Below, piece after piece: positions 17,167 to 25,641 of a stretch of 64,000 bases of DNA. How positions within the stretch are numbered: the first letter of the stretch is position 1; each line of letters begins with the position of its first letter. This stretch comes from Terriglobia bacterium (lineage in GTDB: Bacteria > Acidobacteriota > Terriglobia > Terriglobales > Acidobacteriaceae). The notes below the pieces were generated by a model. That model made no database searches. It worked only from the letters and a program-made list of their open reading frames with translations, and was not told the origin of the DNA. Both the position numbers and the translations under genes were made by a program. The stretch is taken from assembly GCA_020073385.1 (NCBI GenBank), contig JAIQFH010000014.1, positions 62,001 to 126,000 on the forward strand. The letters are read 5' to 3'.

Positions 17167-18531
17167 TTATTCCTCACCAGCGATTCCCCCCTCCGCCATG
17201 GACTCAAATCGAGTGCAGTGCTTGAGGAATGCCATTTTCACCCGGCCGATGGGACCGTTGCGCTGTTTGGCAATGATGATCTCCGCCCGCCCCTGCAGCT
17301 CCGGATCATCCTGCTTGTAGACTTCCTCGCGGAAGATGAACATGACCAGATCAGCGTCCTGCTCGATCGATCCCGACTCGCGGAGATCGGCCAGCTGCGG
17401 ACGATGATCTCCGCTGCGGCTCTCCGGCGCGCGGCTCAACTGTGAGAGGGCAATCACCGGAACACTGAGTTCTTTCGCCAGCGCCTTCAGCCCGCGCGAA
17501 ATCGCCGACACTTCCTGCGTACGATTCTCAAATCTTTTTCCGCCCCCAGACATGAGCTGCAGATAGTCCACGATGATCAGATCGAGCCGCCCTTGCGATT
17601 GCTTCAGCCGTCGCGCCTTCGCCCGCATCTCGCTCAGAGAAATTCCCGGCGTGTCGTCGATGAAAATCGGCGCATGCGCCAGCTGCTCCATTGCGCGGAC
17701 AACTTTTTTCGTGTCATCCTGCCACAGTGATCCGGTACGCATCTTGTGCGCGTCGACTCGTGCCTGGGAACACAAGAGACGCATCAGCAGAGCTTCGCGC
17801 GACATTTCCAGCGAGAACACTCCCACCACTTGCTGATCTTCGATCGCGGCGTTCTCCGCGATATTCATCACGAACGCCGTTTTGCCCATCGAAGGCCGCG
17901 CCGCAATGATCACCAGATCCGACCGCTGCAGTCCACTGGTCATCTCGTCCAGATCGGTGTAGTGCGTGGCCAGTCCCGTAATGCGCTGCCCGCGCTGCAG
18001 GAGCGCATCGACGGATCCGAAGGTCTCCCGGACGATCTCCTGCACGCCCATGAACCCGCGCCCAATACGCTTTTCCGAGAGCTGAAAGATCGCCGCTTCG
18101 GTATCGCTGAGCACATCCTCGGCGGCATCCGACTGATCGCTGGCCCGCGCAATGGCGGTAGTCGCGGCGGAAATCACTCCGCGCAGCAACGCCTTGTCGC
18201 GCACGATCTTGACGTAGTGCTCAATGCTCGGCCGCTCCGGCACGCCATCCACCAGGCTCGACACGTACGCCACGTCGCCGATCGGCTGCAGATCCTTGTG
18301 CCGCTCGAGTTCCTCGATCAGCGTGATCATGTCGATCGGCCGCGAAGACTCCGCCAGATCTACCATCCGCGAATAAATCCGCCGGTGCGAATCGAGCGAG
18401 AAGTCTTCCACCCGCAGATGCTCCGCCGCCTGGTTGTAAGCAAAGTTGTCGAGCAGGATCGCGCCTAGAATCGAGCGCTCAGCATCCACATTCGCCGGAA
18501 GCGTGCTGATGGTGTAATCAGAAGTGGCCAA
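17167..18531 (-). CDS. dnaB: replicative DNA helicase DnaB
   Basis: About 454 residues. The N-terminal primase-interacting domain (NVDAERSILGAILLDN ...) is followed by a RecA-type motor with Walker A in IAARPSMGKTAFVMN, Walker B LDLIIVDYLQLM and the late SQLSRAPESR and DADLVMFIFREE. The hexamer unwinds the fork and recruits DnaG, also encoded in this window. No ATG is near the N-terminus. The likely start is the TTG at 18531, preceded by GGGAAG; TTG codons at 18543 and 18549 are alternatives. No intein. Confidence 0.95.
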   Translation of the reverse strand: MATSDYTISTLPANVDAERSILGAILLDNFAYNQAAEHLRVEDFSLDSHRRIYSRMVDLAESSRPIDMITLIEELERHKDLQPIGDVAYVSSLVDGVPERPSIEHYVKIVRDKALLRGVISAATTAIARASDQSDAAEDVLSDTEAAIFQLSEKRIGRGFMGVQEIVRETFGSVDALLQRGQRITGLATHYTDLDEMTSGLQRSDLVIIAARPSMGKTAFVMNIAENAAIEDQQVVGVFSLEMSREALLMRLLCSQARVDAHKMRTGSLWQDDTKKVVRAMEQLAHAPIFIDDTPGISLSEMRAKARRLKQSQGRLDLIIVDYLQLMSGGGKRFENRTQEVSAISRGLKALAKELSVPVIALSQLSRAPESRSGDHRPQLADLRESGSIEQDADLVMFIFREEVYKQDDPELQGRAEIIIAKQRNGPIGRVKMAFLKHCTRFESMAEGGIAGEE

Positions 18532-18653
18532 GACTCTTCCCAAGCACAAATTTAAAAGTCGGTACGACGAACACTACCCGCACTCCCCTTGTGAATGCGA
18601 CGCGCATCCTCTGGAAAACTCCCGCGAATTGAAAAAAAGTTGGCGAGCGATCC

Positions 18654-18704
18654 CAGTGGCGACGGCCGCCTTCGGCCGTCCTGTGAAGGCGAAGCCGAGC
18701 AGCG
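18654..18704 (+). repeat. family A palindromic repeat (copy 2)
   Basis: GTGGCGACGGCCG, CGGCCGTC closing arm, then the tail GAAGGCGAAGCCGAGC. It is upstream of dnaB and not behind a stop codon. Confidence 0.7.
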
Positions 18705-18844
18705 CTGCCACATATTCGAAGTGTAGGCGAATGAAAAACGAATATCAAGGCCGATAGCAGCTTGATGATTGACGTCGAGGTTTATGTCTGAGGCGTGCGG
18801 GATCAACTGGGCATGGGCACTAGGTACTGGGCCTCAAAATTCGA

Positions 18845-19061
18845 ATGCGGTCCAAGGCCAGCCACCCTGGACCGCATCTTTCGTGTGTTCTTGACCTGCC
18901 TTTGTCACCGCAGAGGCGGCGCCATGACCGCTTCAGCCCGACAACACCCGCAAGCGGGTGCTGCACTTGCCGAAGCCAGTTGCCGATTCGCTATCTCGCG
19001 ATGGCGAATCTGCAACCGTGCAGTGGCCGACGGCCTGTCTTGTGCTCCGAAGAGCAACAAG
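18845..19061. ncRNA. run of six hairpins, candidate structured RNA
   Basis: Consecutive inverted repeats: ATGCGGTCCA/TGGACCGCAT (18845-18854 with 18868-18877, perfect 10 bp); GTCA-CCGC/GCGG-TGAC (18904-18928); CACCCG/CGGGTG (18945-18960); GTTGC-c-GATTCGC/GCGAATC-t-GCAAC (18979-18991 with 19004-19016); GGCC-GAC-GGCC (19025-19035); CTTGT-GCTC-CGAA-GAGC-a-ACAAG (19039-19061). The arms differ from each other, so this is not one repeat copied. It does not match RNase P RNA, tmRNA or SRP RNA as far as I can tell. The strand is undetermined. Confidence 0.35.
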
Positions 19062-19407
19062 GGGGAGGAGGCCGCAAAGCCCGGGCAACCAGTCGCGCAG
19101 AGCGCGTTTCTGGAAGTTTCCCCCCGGTGACTCCCTCTCGAGAATCGCCGGTGACCGCTAGCTCTGCCGCATTCATTCGGCCCAGCCAGGAACTTTCACG
19201 TTTCGCTGAACACACTCTCCGTCAGTTTGTCGCGCCCCGCAAGTCAAATTCCCAGCCCCATTGTGCAGAAACTGTGGACGATGAGAGTTCCCTGTGGAAG
19301 ACCGAGGAAATCTAAGACAGAATCTTGAACGCGTGATTGAGCACAAGTGCTTTCAATAACTTACACGCGGTTAAAGAGTCAGTCTCACTTGCGGACCAGA
19401 TCCGCTC

Positions 19408-19459
19408 GTGTGGCGACAGCCGCCTTCGGCTGTCCCGCAAAGGCGAAGCCGAGCGGCCC
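19408..19459 (+). repeat. family A palindromic repeat (copy 3)
   Basis: GTGTGGCGACAGCCG, CGGCTGTC closing arm, and the same tail as copy 2 (AAAGGCGAAGCCGAGCGG). Confidence 0.7.
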
Positions 19460-19791
19460 GACCACCGAAACGATAGACTTGCCGCTTGCGCACCCACTCC
19501 CCTAACACTTGGCCGCTCCTTCCCCAATCTTCATCATCATTCAAATTTTCAACCCTAACTGGAAAGCTCCCACCCGATCCTCTGTGCCCCTCTGTGCCCT
19601 CCGTGGTGATCGCATTCTCCCTCCCCGAAACCACCGCGTTCCCACGACCTCGCATGTCCGATTCCGTACACCCCGTTCCGCCGATGGTCAAGATTCCCCT
19701 TTCGAAAGCAACCTACCTCCTTCCCTTGCAACCGATTACGGCTTGATCGGGTGGCATGGGAGTTGCATTGAAACACCAATCGGACACTGAT

Positions 19792-22266
19792 ATGGAAACC
19801 CTACTTCAAGACCTTCGCCACGCCTTCCGCCTCTTGCGGCGCAGCCCAGGCTTCACGGCTGTCTCGGTCCTCACGCTGGCCCTCGCCATCGGCGCAACGA
19901 CCGCCATTTTCAGCGTGGTCTATGGAGTCCTGCTGCGCCCGCTGCCCTACACCGATCCCGACCGCATCGTGGCCATCCACGAGGTCAACACGCGCGGCAC
20001 CTGGTCGCGACTCGCCGACCCGAATTTCGATGACTTCCGCGACCAGAACCGCAGCTTCCAGGTCATCGCCAAGTACACCGCGTACGTCATGTCGATCTCT
20101 GGCGGCGCTCAGCCAACGCGCACCATGGTCGCCAGCGTTTCACCTGATTTTCTGAAAGTATTTCAGGCTCAGCCGATCATCGGACGCGGCTTCACGTCCG
20201 CTGACTCCCACAAAGGCTCCGCTCCCGCCGCACTCGTCAGCAACGGATACTGGAAACAGCAGTTCGGATCATCAACCGATCTCTCACAGCTTCACCTCAA
20301 GATCGACAACCAGATCTTCGCGGTCATCGGCGTTCTTCCCGACGGTTTTCAATTCCCAACTGAAACCGAGGTGTACATCCCTGCCGATCTCGAAGGTGAG
20401 AATCCCAGCCGCACTTCGCACAACTACGACGCCGTTGCTCGCCTTCGGGACGGCCTCACGTCCCGGCAAGCGAGTGCCGAAATCAGCGCGATCGCCCGCC
20501 GCATTCGCGACAACTCAACCGAGAAAGGCGACTACCTCCTAGCCGACGCGGCCGTTCTTCCACTGCAGGCTTCGATGACGAGTAAATCTCGCCCGGCTCT
20601 GCTGATCCTGCTCGGCGCGGTGGGATTCCTCCTCCTTGTCGCCTGCGCCAACGTCGCTAACCTGCTGCTCGCGCAGGCTTCCGTCCGCGAGCGGGAACTC
20701 GCCGTGCGCAGCGCTCTCGGCGCCGGCCGCGGGCGCCTCGTCCGCCAATTCCTCACCGAAGCACTTCTACTCTCGCTCACCGCGGGAGCCCTCGGTGTCC
20801 TCGGAGCTTTTTCCGGCGTCCGCGGACTGGTCGCGCTCGCTCCGCAAGATCTGCCCCGCCTCGAGAGCATCGCGGTCAACGTTCCCGTACTCGTCTTCGC
20901 GTTCCTGCTCTCCGCTGCAGTTGCCGTCGGACTCGGCATCTTCACCGCCGTGCGCGCTACTTCCGGCGACGTCCGCGAAGCCCTCAGCGAAGGCGGCAGA
21001 TCACAATCCGGATCGCAAAGTAGCGAGCGTGTCGGACGCATCATTGTCGCGTCTCAGATCGCTATCACTCTAGTTCTTGTGATTGGTGCCGGACTTTTCG
21101 GACGCAGCCTGATGAAGGTCCTCGCAGTCGATCCCGGCTTTCGCGTCGATCACATCGTCACCATGGACGTTGCGCTCCCCTGGGCCGAGACTCCCAAACA
21201 AAAGTCCACTCAAATTACTTTCTTCTCCAACCTGATCGACCGCCTCAAACAGATTCCCGGTGTGCACAAAGTGGGCGCGACCAGCGGCCTTCCCATGACC
21301 GGAGGCCTTCCTGACGGCATGTTCCTGCTGATGACGCAGGAGGAAGTTCCCAAAGTGAGTCCCGAAGACCGCGAGGCGTTCGGTCGCGCCTTCGACCTCC
21401 TCTTCCACCAGAAGGAACGTTTGGGTACCGCCAACTTTGGAGTCGTCACCGACGGATACTTCCAGGCTCTCGGCATCCCGCTGCTTCGCGGACGCCTCTT
21501 CGAGGAGCGTGATACCGTCGATGCTCCGCATGTCGCCGTGATCAGCGAATCATTGGCGCATTCACGCTGGCCCGGACAGGATCCCATCGGCCACACCATC
21601 GAATTCGGCAACATGGACGGCGACCCGCGCCTCCTCACCGTTGTCGGCATCGTCGGCGACGTGCATGATTATGGCCTCGATGCTCCGCCGCGTCCGACAG
21701 TCTATGTAGATCTGTTCCAGCGTCCGCGAGCCGCGATCACACTCACGATGTTGACGGATGCTGACACGCAGCTGGTCACCGCGTCTGCGCGCAGCATCTT
21801 GCAAGAACTCAATCCGGAAATTCCACCGACCTTCCGCACCTTCGCGCAGGTCTATTCCGCGTCGCTGGGATCGCGCCGCTTCAACCTGATCCTGATCGCG
21901 TTCTTCGGAATCGTCGCGCTCCTGCTCGCAACCGCCGGAGTCTTCGGCGTGATGGCCTACTCCGTCAGCCGCCGCACCCGCGAGATCGGAGTCCGCGTCG
22001 CCCTGGGTGCGCGCTCTCGCGACGTTCTCACCATGATCCTCAACCAGGGCATGCGCACGATCCTGATCGGCATAGTCATCGGATTAGCCGGATCGTTCGC
22101 TCTAACGCGTACGCTCTCATCGCTTCTCTTCGGCGTCACCGCAACCGACCCGCTAACGTTCGCTGCGGTGATTGCACTCCTGATCGCGACAGCGCTGCTG
22201 GCGTGCTACATCCCCGCGCGGCGTGCTACGAAGGTCGATCCCATGGTCGCACTGAGATATGAATAG
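19792..22266 (+). CDS. ABC transporter permease, MacB/FtsX (ADOP) type
   Basis: An 824-residue membrane protein: a first MacB core plus FtsX unit and then a second one, without an ATPase domain. It begins METLLQDLRHAFRLLRRSPGFTA, the typical opening of the large ADOP permeases abundant in Acidobacteria. Helices lie at about residues 20-45, 265-290, 320-345, 370-395, 425-445 and in the final third. The last FtsX unit carries SRRTREIGVRVALGA. Paralogues usually work with separately encoded ATPases in lipoprotein or peptide export. The start at 19792 is preferred to 19756 by similarity to the family. Confidence 0.9.
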   Translation: METLLQDLRHAFRLLRRSPGFTAVSVLTLALAIGATTAIFSVVYGVLLRPLPYTDPDRIVAIHEVNTRGTWSRLADPNFDDFRDQNRSFQVIAKYTAYVMSISGGAQPTRTMVASVSPDFLKVFQAQPIIGRGFTSADSHKGSAPAALVSNGYWKQQFGSSTDLSQLHLKIDNQIFAVIGVLPDGFQFPTETEVYIPADLEGENPSRTSHNYDAVARLRDGLTSRQASAEISAIARRIRDNSTEKGDYLLADAAVLPLQASMTSKSRPALLILLGAVGFLLLVACANVANLLLAQASVRERELAVRSALGAGRGRLVRQFLTEALLLSLTAGALGVLGAFSGVRGLVALAPQDLPRLESIAVNVPVLVFAFLLSAAVAVGLGIFTAVRATSGDVREALSEGGRSQSGSQSSERVGRIIVASQIAITLVLVIGAGLFGRSLMKVLAVDPGFRVDHIVTMDVALPWAETPKQKSTQITFFSNLIDRLKQIPGVHKVGATSGLPMTGGLPDGMFLLMTQEEVPKVSPEDREAFGRAFDLLFHQKERLGTANFGVVTDGYFQALGIPLLRGRLFEERDTVDAPHVAVISESLAHSRWPGQDPIGHTIEFGNMDGDPRLLTVVGIVGDVHDYGLDAPPRPTVYVDLFQRPRAAITLTMLTDADTQLVTASARSILQELNPEIPPTFRTFAQVYSASLGSRRFNLILIAFFGIVALLLATAGVFGVMAYSVSRRTREIGVRVALGARSRDVLTMILNQGMRTILIGIVIGLAGSFALTRTLSSLLFGVTATDPLTFAAVIALLIATALLACYIPARRATKVDPMVALRYE

Positions 22267-22319
22267 TGAGTAATGCATGAATGATGTCGAGGTGCAATCA
22301 TCGTCATCCTGAAGCGGCA

Positions 22320-22440
22320 CCTTTCATATACTCATACTTCTGTCATTCCGACCGGAGGGAGGAATCTGCTCCTGGCCGGCGCCGAGGCGCTGCCGGCAAC
22401 AGCAGATTCCTCAACGGCTCCGCCGTTTCGGAATGACAAG
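22320..22440. repeat. TCATTCCGA-type inverted element
   Basis: GTCATTCCGACCGGAGGGAGG with AATCTGCT on the left, and AGCAGATTCCTC with CGGAATGAC on the right, form the arms of a roughly 105-bp inverted element. The centre GCCGGCGCCGAGGCGCTGCCGGC is itself palindromic. Related pieces occur at 48570-48690 and 61794-61835. No gene. Confidence 0.6.
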
Positions 22441-22484
22441 AATGTGGATATCCGGCGTCGAAGGACCTACAAAACCGGTCGAAT

Positions 22485-23057
22485 CTACCCCTTATCCACC
22501 GGCTTCCCCGTATGCACCCCACCCCGCTCCAGGTAGTACTTGAAGTAATTCATTGCCGCCTGCATCCGCGCCAATCCCGGACCAAGCGGAGTCGCAGCTG
22601 GAGGCTCTTCCGTCGCCGCCTCCTCACCCCCTGAAGCCTCCCGCAACAAAGGCCAAGCCTCCCGATACTCCTCATACTTCGCCTCACCGCCCTCGGTGCA
22701 CAGCGAAATCGACTTCAGCCCTCGAATCTCCTTCGCCGGAATGATGTACCACACATCCTCCAGCACGACGTACGCCGCCAGAAAATCGAACGCCCCCGCC
22801 TTGTATGCCTTATGACTGCTGCACACCGAACAGATATACGCTTTACCGTTCTCCAGTTTCGCTACAGTACACTTCACCTGTACCGCCACAAACTTCCCCG
22901 GACGCCCCACCACACAATCAAAACTATTCGAATCTCCCCAAGGCTTGCTCACCGGCAACCCATGCTCACTAGCCCGCGCAATAAACACCGACTCCGCCCA
23001 CTCTCCGCGTTCTTTCTTGTCTTTGATAATTCTTGTTCTCCGCCTCTTCATCCTCAA
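22485..23057 (-). CDS. PD-(D/E)XK endonuclease-like protein
   Basis: A 190-residue protein. Its first 110 residues fit the PD-(D/E)XK fold of the group I intron endonuclease-like family: an early Glu in KKERGEWAESVFIARA, the metal Asp in NSFDCVVGR and the Q-x-K half of the motif in KFVAVQVKC, then a pocket strand with a Cys pair (YICSVCSSH). Stand-alone members are common in Acidobacteria and their role is unknown. The C-terminal 70 residues (EEAATEEPPAATP ...) are low complexity and end with a helix MQAAMNYFKYYL. It sits at the edge of the accessory island. Confidence 0.72.
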   Translation of the reverse strand: MRMKRRRTRIIKDKKERGEWAESVFIARASEHGLPVSKPWGDSNSFDCVVGRPGKFVAVQVKCTVAKLENGKAYICSVCSSHKAYKAGAFDFLAAYVVLEDVWYIIPAKEIRGLKSISLCTEGGEAKYEEYREAWPLLREASGGEEAATEEPPAATPLGPGLARMQAAMNYFKYYLERGGVHTGKPVDKG

Positions 23058-23532
23058 CCTCTGTCATCCCGACCAAGCCACAGGACTGGCGCAGCCAGCC
23101 CGAAGGCGCGTGGAGGGACCTTGTGTTTTGTTTGTAAGCCGAAATTCGGAAAATGACGCGGGGGGCCCGATCTCTGGCCGGTTTTGCCAGAGGTGGGGAT
23201 TTTCGCGAACGTCGCCTTATCTCTCCATTGGAATTTTCTGACAAGCCAGAGGCAAGCAAATTCCGCGAAAAATGCGGGAAGCATTCCCAAAACGGGAACG
23301 CGACCGCGGTGAGTTGCCTCTTGAACGGTCCTTCAGGGCAGCGTCAGCACCATGTCCCGGAGGGACAACTGATAGTAGCCCGCCAGTTCACTGGCGGGTT
23401 GCGGCGCTAGGACCGCAGTGCCCCGTAGGGACACCTGAATTACTCGCCACATTCCCACCATGGGAAAACGAATCTTCCGTCCGTCGATTTGTCGACCCCG
23501 GTCACCGCACTGCGGCCTACACTGAATTGTTT
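23058..23532. other. spacer upstream of the RAYT gene, REP-like
   Basis: No gene. It includes a TCATCCCGA-type repeat near 23060, a hairpin CTCTGGC/GCCAGAG at about 23172-23193 and the triple-hairpin REP-like element 23354-23432. The remainder, 23433-23532, should contain the transposase promoter; not identified. Confidence 0.5.
23354..23432. repeat. REP-like triple hairpin, left of the RAYT
   Basis: Outer hairpin GTCCC-GGA-GGGAC (23354-23366), central CCCGCCAG-TTCA-CTGGCGGG (23379-23398, perfect), outer CCCCGTAGGGAC (to 23432). The central hairpin is identical to that at 24136-24155 on the other side of the transposase gene. Confidence 0.75.
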
Positions 23533-23979
23533 ATGCCGCACACCTACGTTTCCGACCTTGTGCATTGCGTCTTCTCGACGAAACTGCGCCGTACTCTGAT
23601 CAAACCGGAGATTCAATCGGATCTCTGGTCTTTCCTGGGTGGCATCGCGCGCAAGAACGAATGCAAAGCACTGATGGTCGGTGGCACCGAAAATCATGTG
23701 CACATGCTCTTGTCGTTGCCTGCAGATATGTCGCTGGCGAAGGCGATGCAATTGATCAAAGGCGCATCCTCGCGCTGGATGAACGAAACCCACACGCGGG
23801 ATTTCGCGTGGCAGGAGGGATACGGCGCATTCACGGTCGGCATCTCGCAAAAGGCCACCACGATTGCCTACATCCAGTCGCAGCCGGAGCATCATCGCAA
23901 ACGCAGTTTTGAGGAAGAATTCATCGCGTTCTTGAAGAAACACAACGTGGAATACGATCCGCGTCACGTGTGGGGTTAG
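23533..23979 (+). CDS. REP-associated tyrosine transposase (IS200-like, Y1)
   Basis: A 148-residue single-strand-specific Y1 transposase of the IS200/IS605 superfamily. The HUH motif is present as ENHVHMLLSLP (about residues 57-67). The catalytic Tyr is probably in TIAYIQSQPEHH, close to the family's Y-I-x-N-Q-x-x-H block. The N-terminal YVSDLVHCVFSTKLR is standard. Domesticated members (RAYTs) mobilise or maintain REP sequences. Here REP-like triple hairpins flank it at 23354-23432, 23997-24080 and 24111-24193. The ATG at 23533 is chosen; the longer open frame runs into the repeats. Confidence 0.9.
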   Translation: MPHTYVSDLVHCVFSTKLRRTLIKPEIQSDLWSFLGGIARKNECKALMVGGTENHVHMLLSLPADMSLAKAMQLIKGASSRWMNETHTRDFAWQEGYGAFTVGISQKATTIAYIQSQPEHHRKRSFEEEFIAFLKKHNVEYDPRHVWG

Positions 23980-23996
23980 GACCGGGGCGCGGGTTC

Positions 23997-24080
23997 AGGC
24001 GTCCCTACGGGACGCAATGCATTTCCCCGCACCACCCGGCGTTGAAACGCCGGGCTATTATCAGAGGTCCCTCCGGGACC
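23997..24080. repeat. REP-like triple hairpin, right of the RAYT (first)
   Basis: GCGTCCC-TAC-GGGACGC, central CCCGGCGT-TGAA-ACGCCGGG (24035-24054), then GGTCCC-TCC-GGGACC (24066-24080). Same architecture as 40864-40949. Confidence 0.75.
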
Positions 24081-24110
24081 TTTCGTCAAACGCCAAGCCC
24101 GCGATCTTTT

Positions 24111-24193
24111 GTCCCGTAGGGACAATTGAAAATAGCCCGCCAGTTCACTGGCGGGTCGCCGACGCAGGCCACACCCGCGTCCCGGCGGGACGC
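24111..24193. repeat. REP-like triple hairpin, right of the RAYT (second)
   Basis: GTCCC-GTA-GGGAC (24111-24123), central CCCGCCAG-TTCA-CTGGCGGG (24136-24155), GCGTCCC-GGC-GGGACGC (24177-24193). Confidence 0.75.
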
Positions 24194-24404
24194 CTGAACC
24201 GTCGCCACGATGTTTACAGGGAAGGACCTTCTTTGGACTGCCCTAAGCTCACTAATCATCCCGGCTTTAGCCGCTGCGGTCACGATGTGGACGAAGATCT
24301 ATAGGGGACGTGTCCGTGAAATCCCACCCTTGCGCACCGAACGCGCAAGGATAGGGCACCCGGCATCCATAGTCTGTGCGATGGCTTTCGAAGGTCGCGA
24401 GAAG

Positions 24405-24471
24405 CGGAATGCAGCCCACGGCGCAAGCCGTGGGTGCCAAGCGGAAATTGAACGAGCTCCGAAGGAGCGAA
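24405..24471. repeat. two-hairpin intergenic repeat (second copy)
   Basis: CCCACGGC-GCAA-GCCGTGGG (24416-24435) then GCTCC-GAA-GGAGC, matching the element at 8452-8527. Confidence 0.65.
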
Positions 24472-24657
24472 AGAACATCGCCGGCACGAGCTCCCTAGGA
24501 AACGGAGCGAACGGAAAACGTCCCGTCTGTCCCCGGTTTCTCAAAACGGGAACCTGGACGCTCCACCTCTCAGAAATAGTTACACGCACGACAGCGCATG
24601 TTGGAACCATGAATGATATTGTTACGCGTATACTGAGCAGTCATTCTGACCGAAAGT

Positions 24658-25641
24658 ATGCCAAATGCTCGCCATGTACTTGCATTGCTGAAGACCCACA
24701 TCCGCGGGGATGATCAAGAATTCATGTCGGTCGCAATGCAGGTTGCTGCGCAGGAAGCGAGGCAGGGCCACACCAAGCTTGCAGAGCAGATACGCGAACT
24801 CATTGATCGCGCCAAGCTAGAACGGACCCACAGCCAGCAACGCCTTTTGGTATTGGAGCCCAAGGGCGACCTTGCAAGCTTGGTCACTCTACAAGAGCCA
24901 ACCGCGCGCCTTGCCAGCTTGGTTCTGCCAACTGAGTTGGAGGCACGGTTGAGGCGAGTCCTTCTCGAATACAGGCAGCAGCGCAGATTGCGAGAACACG
25001 ATCTACAGCCGCGCAGGAAACTGCTGTTTGTAGGTGCCCCTGGGACTGGAAAAACAACCGCTGCTGCTGCTATGGCCGCTGAACTTCATATACCGTTGTT
25101 GGTGGCGCGGCTTGAAGGCATTATCACGAAGTTCATGGGCGAAACAGCAGCCAAGCTGCGAACCATTTTCGACGCGATGACAATACGTGCCGGAGTGTAT
25201 CTGTTTGATGAGTTTGATGCTTTGGGCACCAGAAGAAACCAAGCAAACGATGTGGGCGAAATACGCCGCGTTTTGAACTCCTTTCTCCAGTTCCTGGAGA
25301 AGGACACCTCAGACAGTTTGGTGATCGCCGCCACCAACCATCCTGAACTATTGGACAGAGCCCTCTTTAGGCGTTTCGATGACATCATCGAGTTCGCGGC
25401 TCCAGACCGTGAACTGGCAGAGGCTTTGATGAGAAGCCGTCTAGCCAATTTTGAGCTACACGAACTATGTTGGAGCGAGTTATTAGCTGAAGGAGAAGGA
25501 TTGAGTCAAGCGGAACTCGTGCGCGCCAGCGACGACGCAGCCAAGGATGCTGTGCTGGCTGAGTCCAGTACTGTGGCCCACGACCGACTGCTTGCCGCCA
25601 TCCGTGAGCGAAAGAGGACTCATCCTTCTGACTCGCACTGA
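24658..25641 (+). CDS. ietA: AAA family ATPase, IetA-like
   Basis: A 327-residue AAA+ protein: helical N-terminal part (residues 1-90, MPNARHVLALLKTHIRGDD...), then Walker A VGAPGTGKTTAAA (about 122), Walker B VYLFDEFDAL (about 182), sensor 1 VIAATNHPELLD and arginine finger in RALFRRFDD. An FtsH-like ATPase directly upstream of and overlapping a subtilisin-like protease gene is the arrangement of IetAS. That system is known as an addiction module on an Agrobacterium plasmid and as an anti-phage system, with the ATPase restraining or activating the protease. The stop overlaps the protease ATG by one base (TGATG), so translation is coupled. Confidence 0.85.
   Translation: MPNARHVLALLKTHIRGDDQEFMSVAMQVAAQEARQGHTKLAEQIRELIDRAKLERTHSQQRLLVLEPKGDLASLVTLQEPTARLASLVLPTELEARLRRVLLEYRQQRRLREHDLQPRRKLLFVGAPGTGKTTAAAAMAAELHIPLLVARLEGIITKFMGETAAKLRTIFDAMTIRAGVYLFDEFDALGTRRNQANDVGEIRRVLNSFLQFLEKDTSDSLVIAATNHPELLDRALFRRFDDIIEFAAPDRELAEALMRSRLANFELHELCWSELLAEGEGLSQAELVRASDDAAKDAVLAESSTVAHDRLLAAIRERKRTHPSDSH

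Larger units (their letters stand above)
18550..19791. other. gene-free stretch between dnaB and the ABC permease
   Basis: About 1.2 kb without a credible gene; the open frames here have no family-like sequence. It contains family A copies at 18654-18704 and 19408-19459, the hairpin run at 18845-19061 (separate entry), a near-palindrome ATTGA-GCAC-AA-GTGC-TTTCAAT around 19336-19357, and a CTCTGTG-type repeat at about 19576-19610. The last 130 bp should hold the permease promoter, not identified. Confidence 0.55.
23980..24657. other. repeat-rich spacer between RAYT and ietA
   Basis: Contains two REP-like triple hairpins (separate entries), a two-hairpin repeat at 24405-24471 with perfect CCCACGGC-GCAA-GCCGTGGG and GCTCC-GAA-GGAGC, and 24490-24560 with further short palindromes. 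A TATACT (24629-24634) upstream of ietA may be its -10; no matching -35 is seen. Confidence 0.5.

Noticed and set aside
18795-19315. Open frames in the dnaB-permease stretch
   Set aside because: Overlapping frames of biased composition across a hairpin-rich region; no start signals or recognisable domains.
23354-24193. CRISPR array
   Set aside because: The repeated units are palindromic triple hairpins with unequal spacing; no regular spacers and no cas genes.
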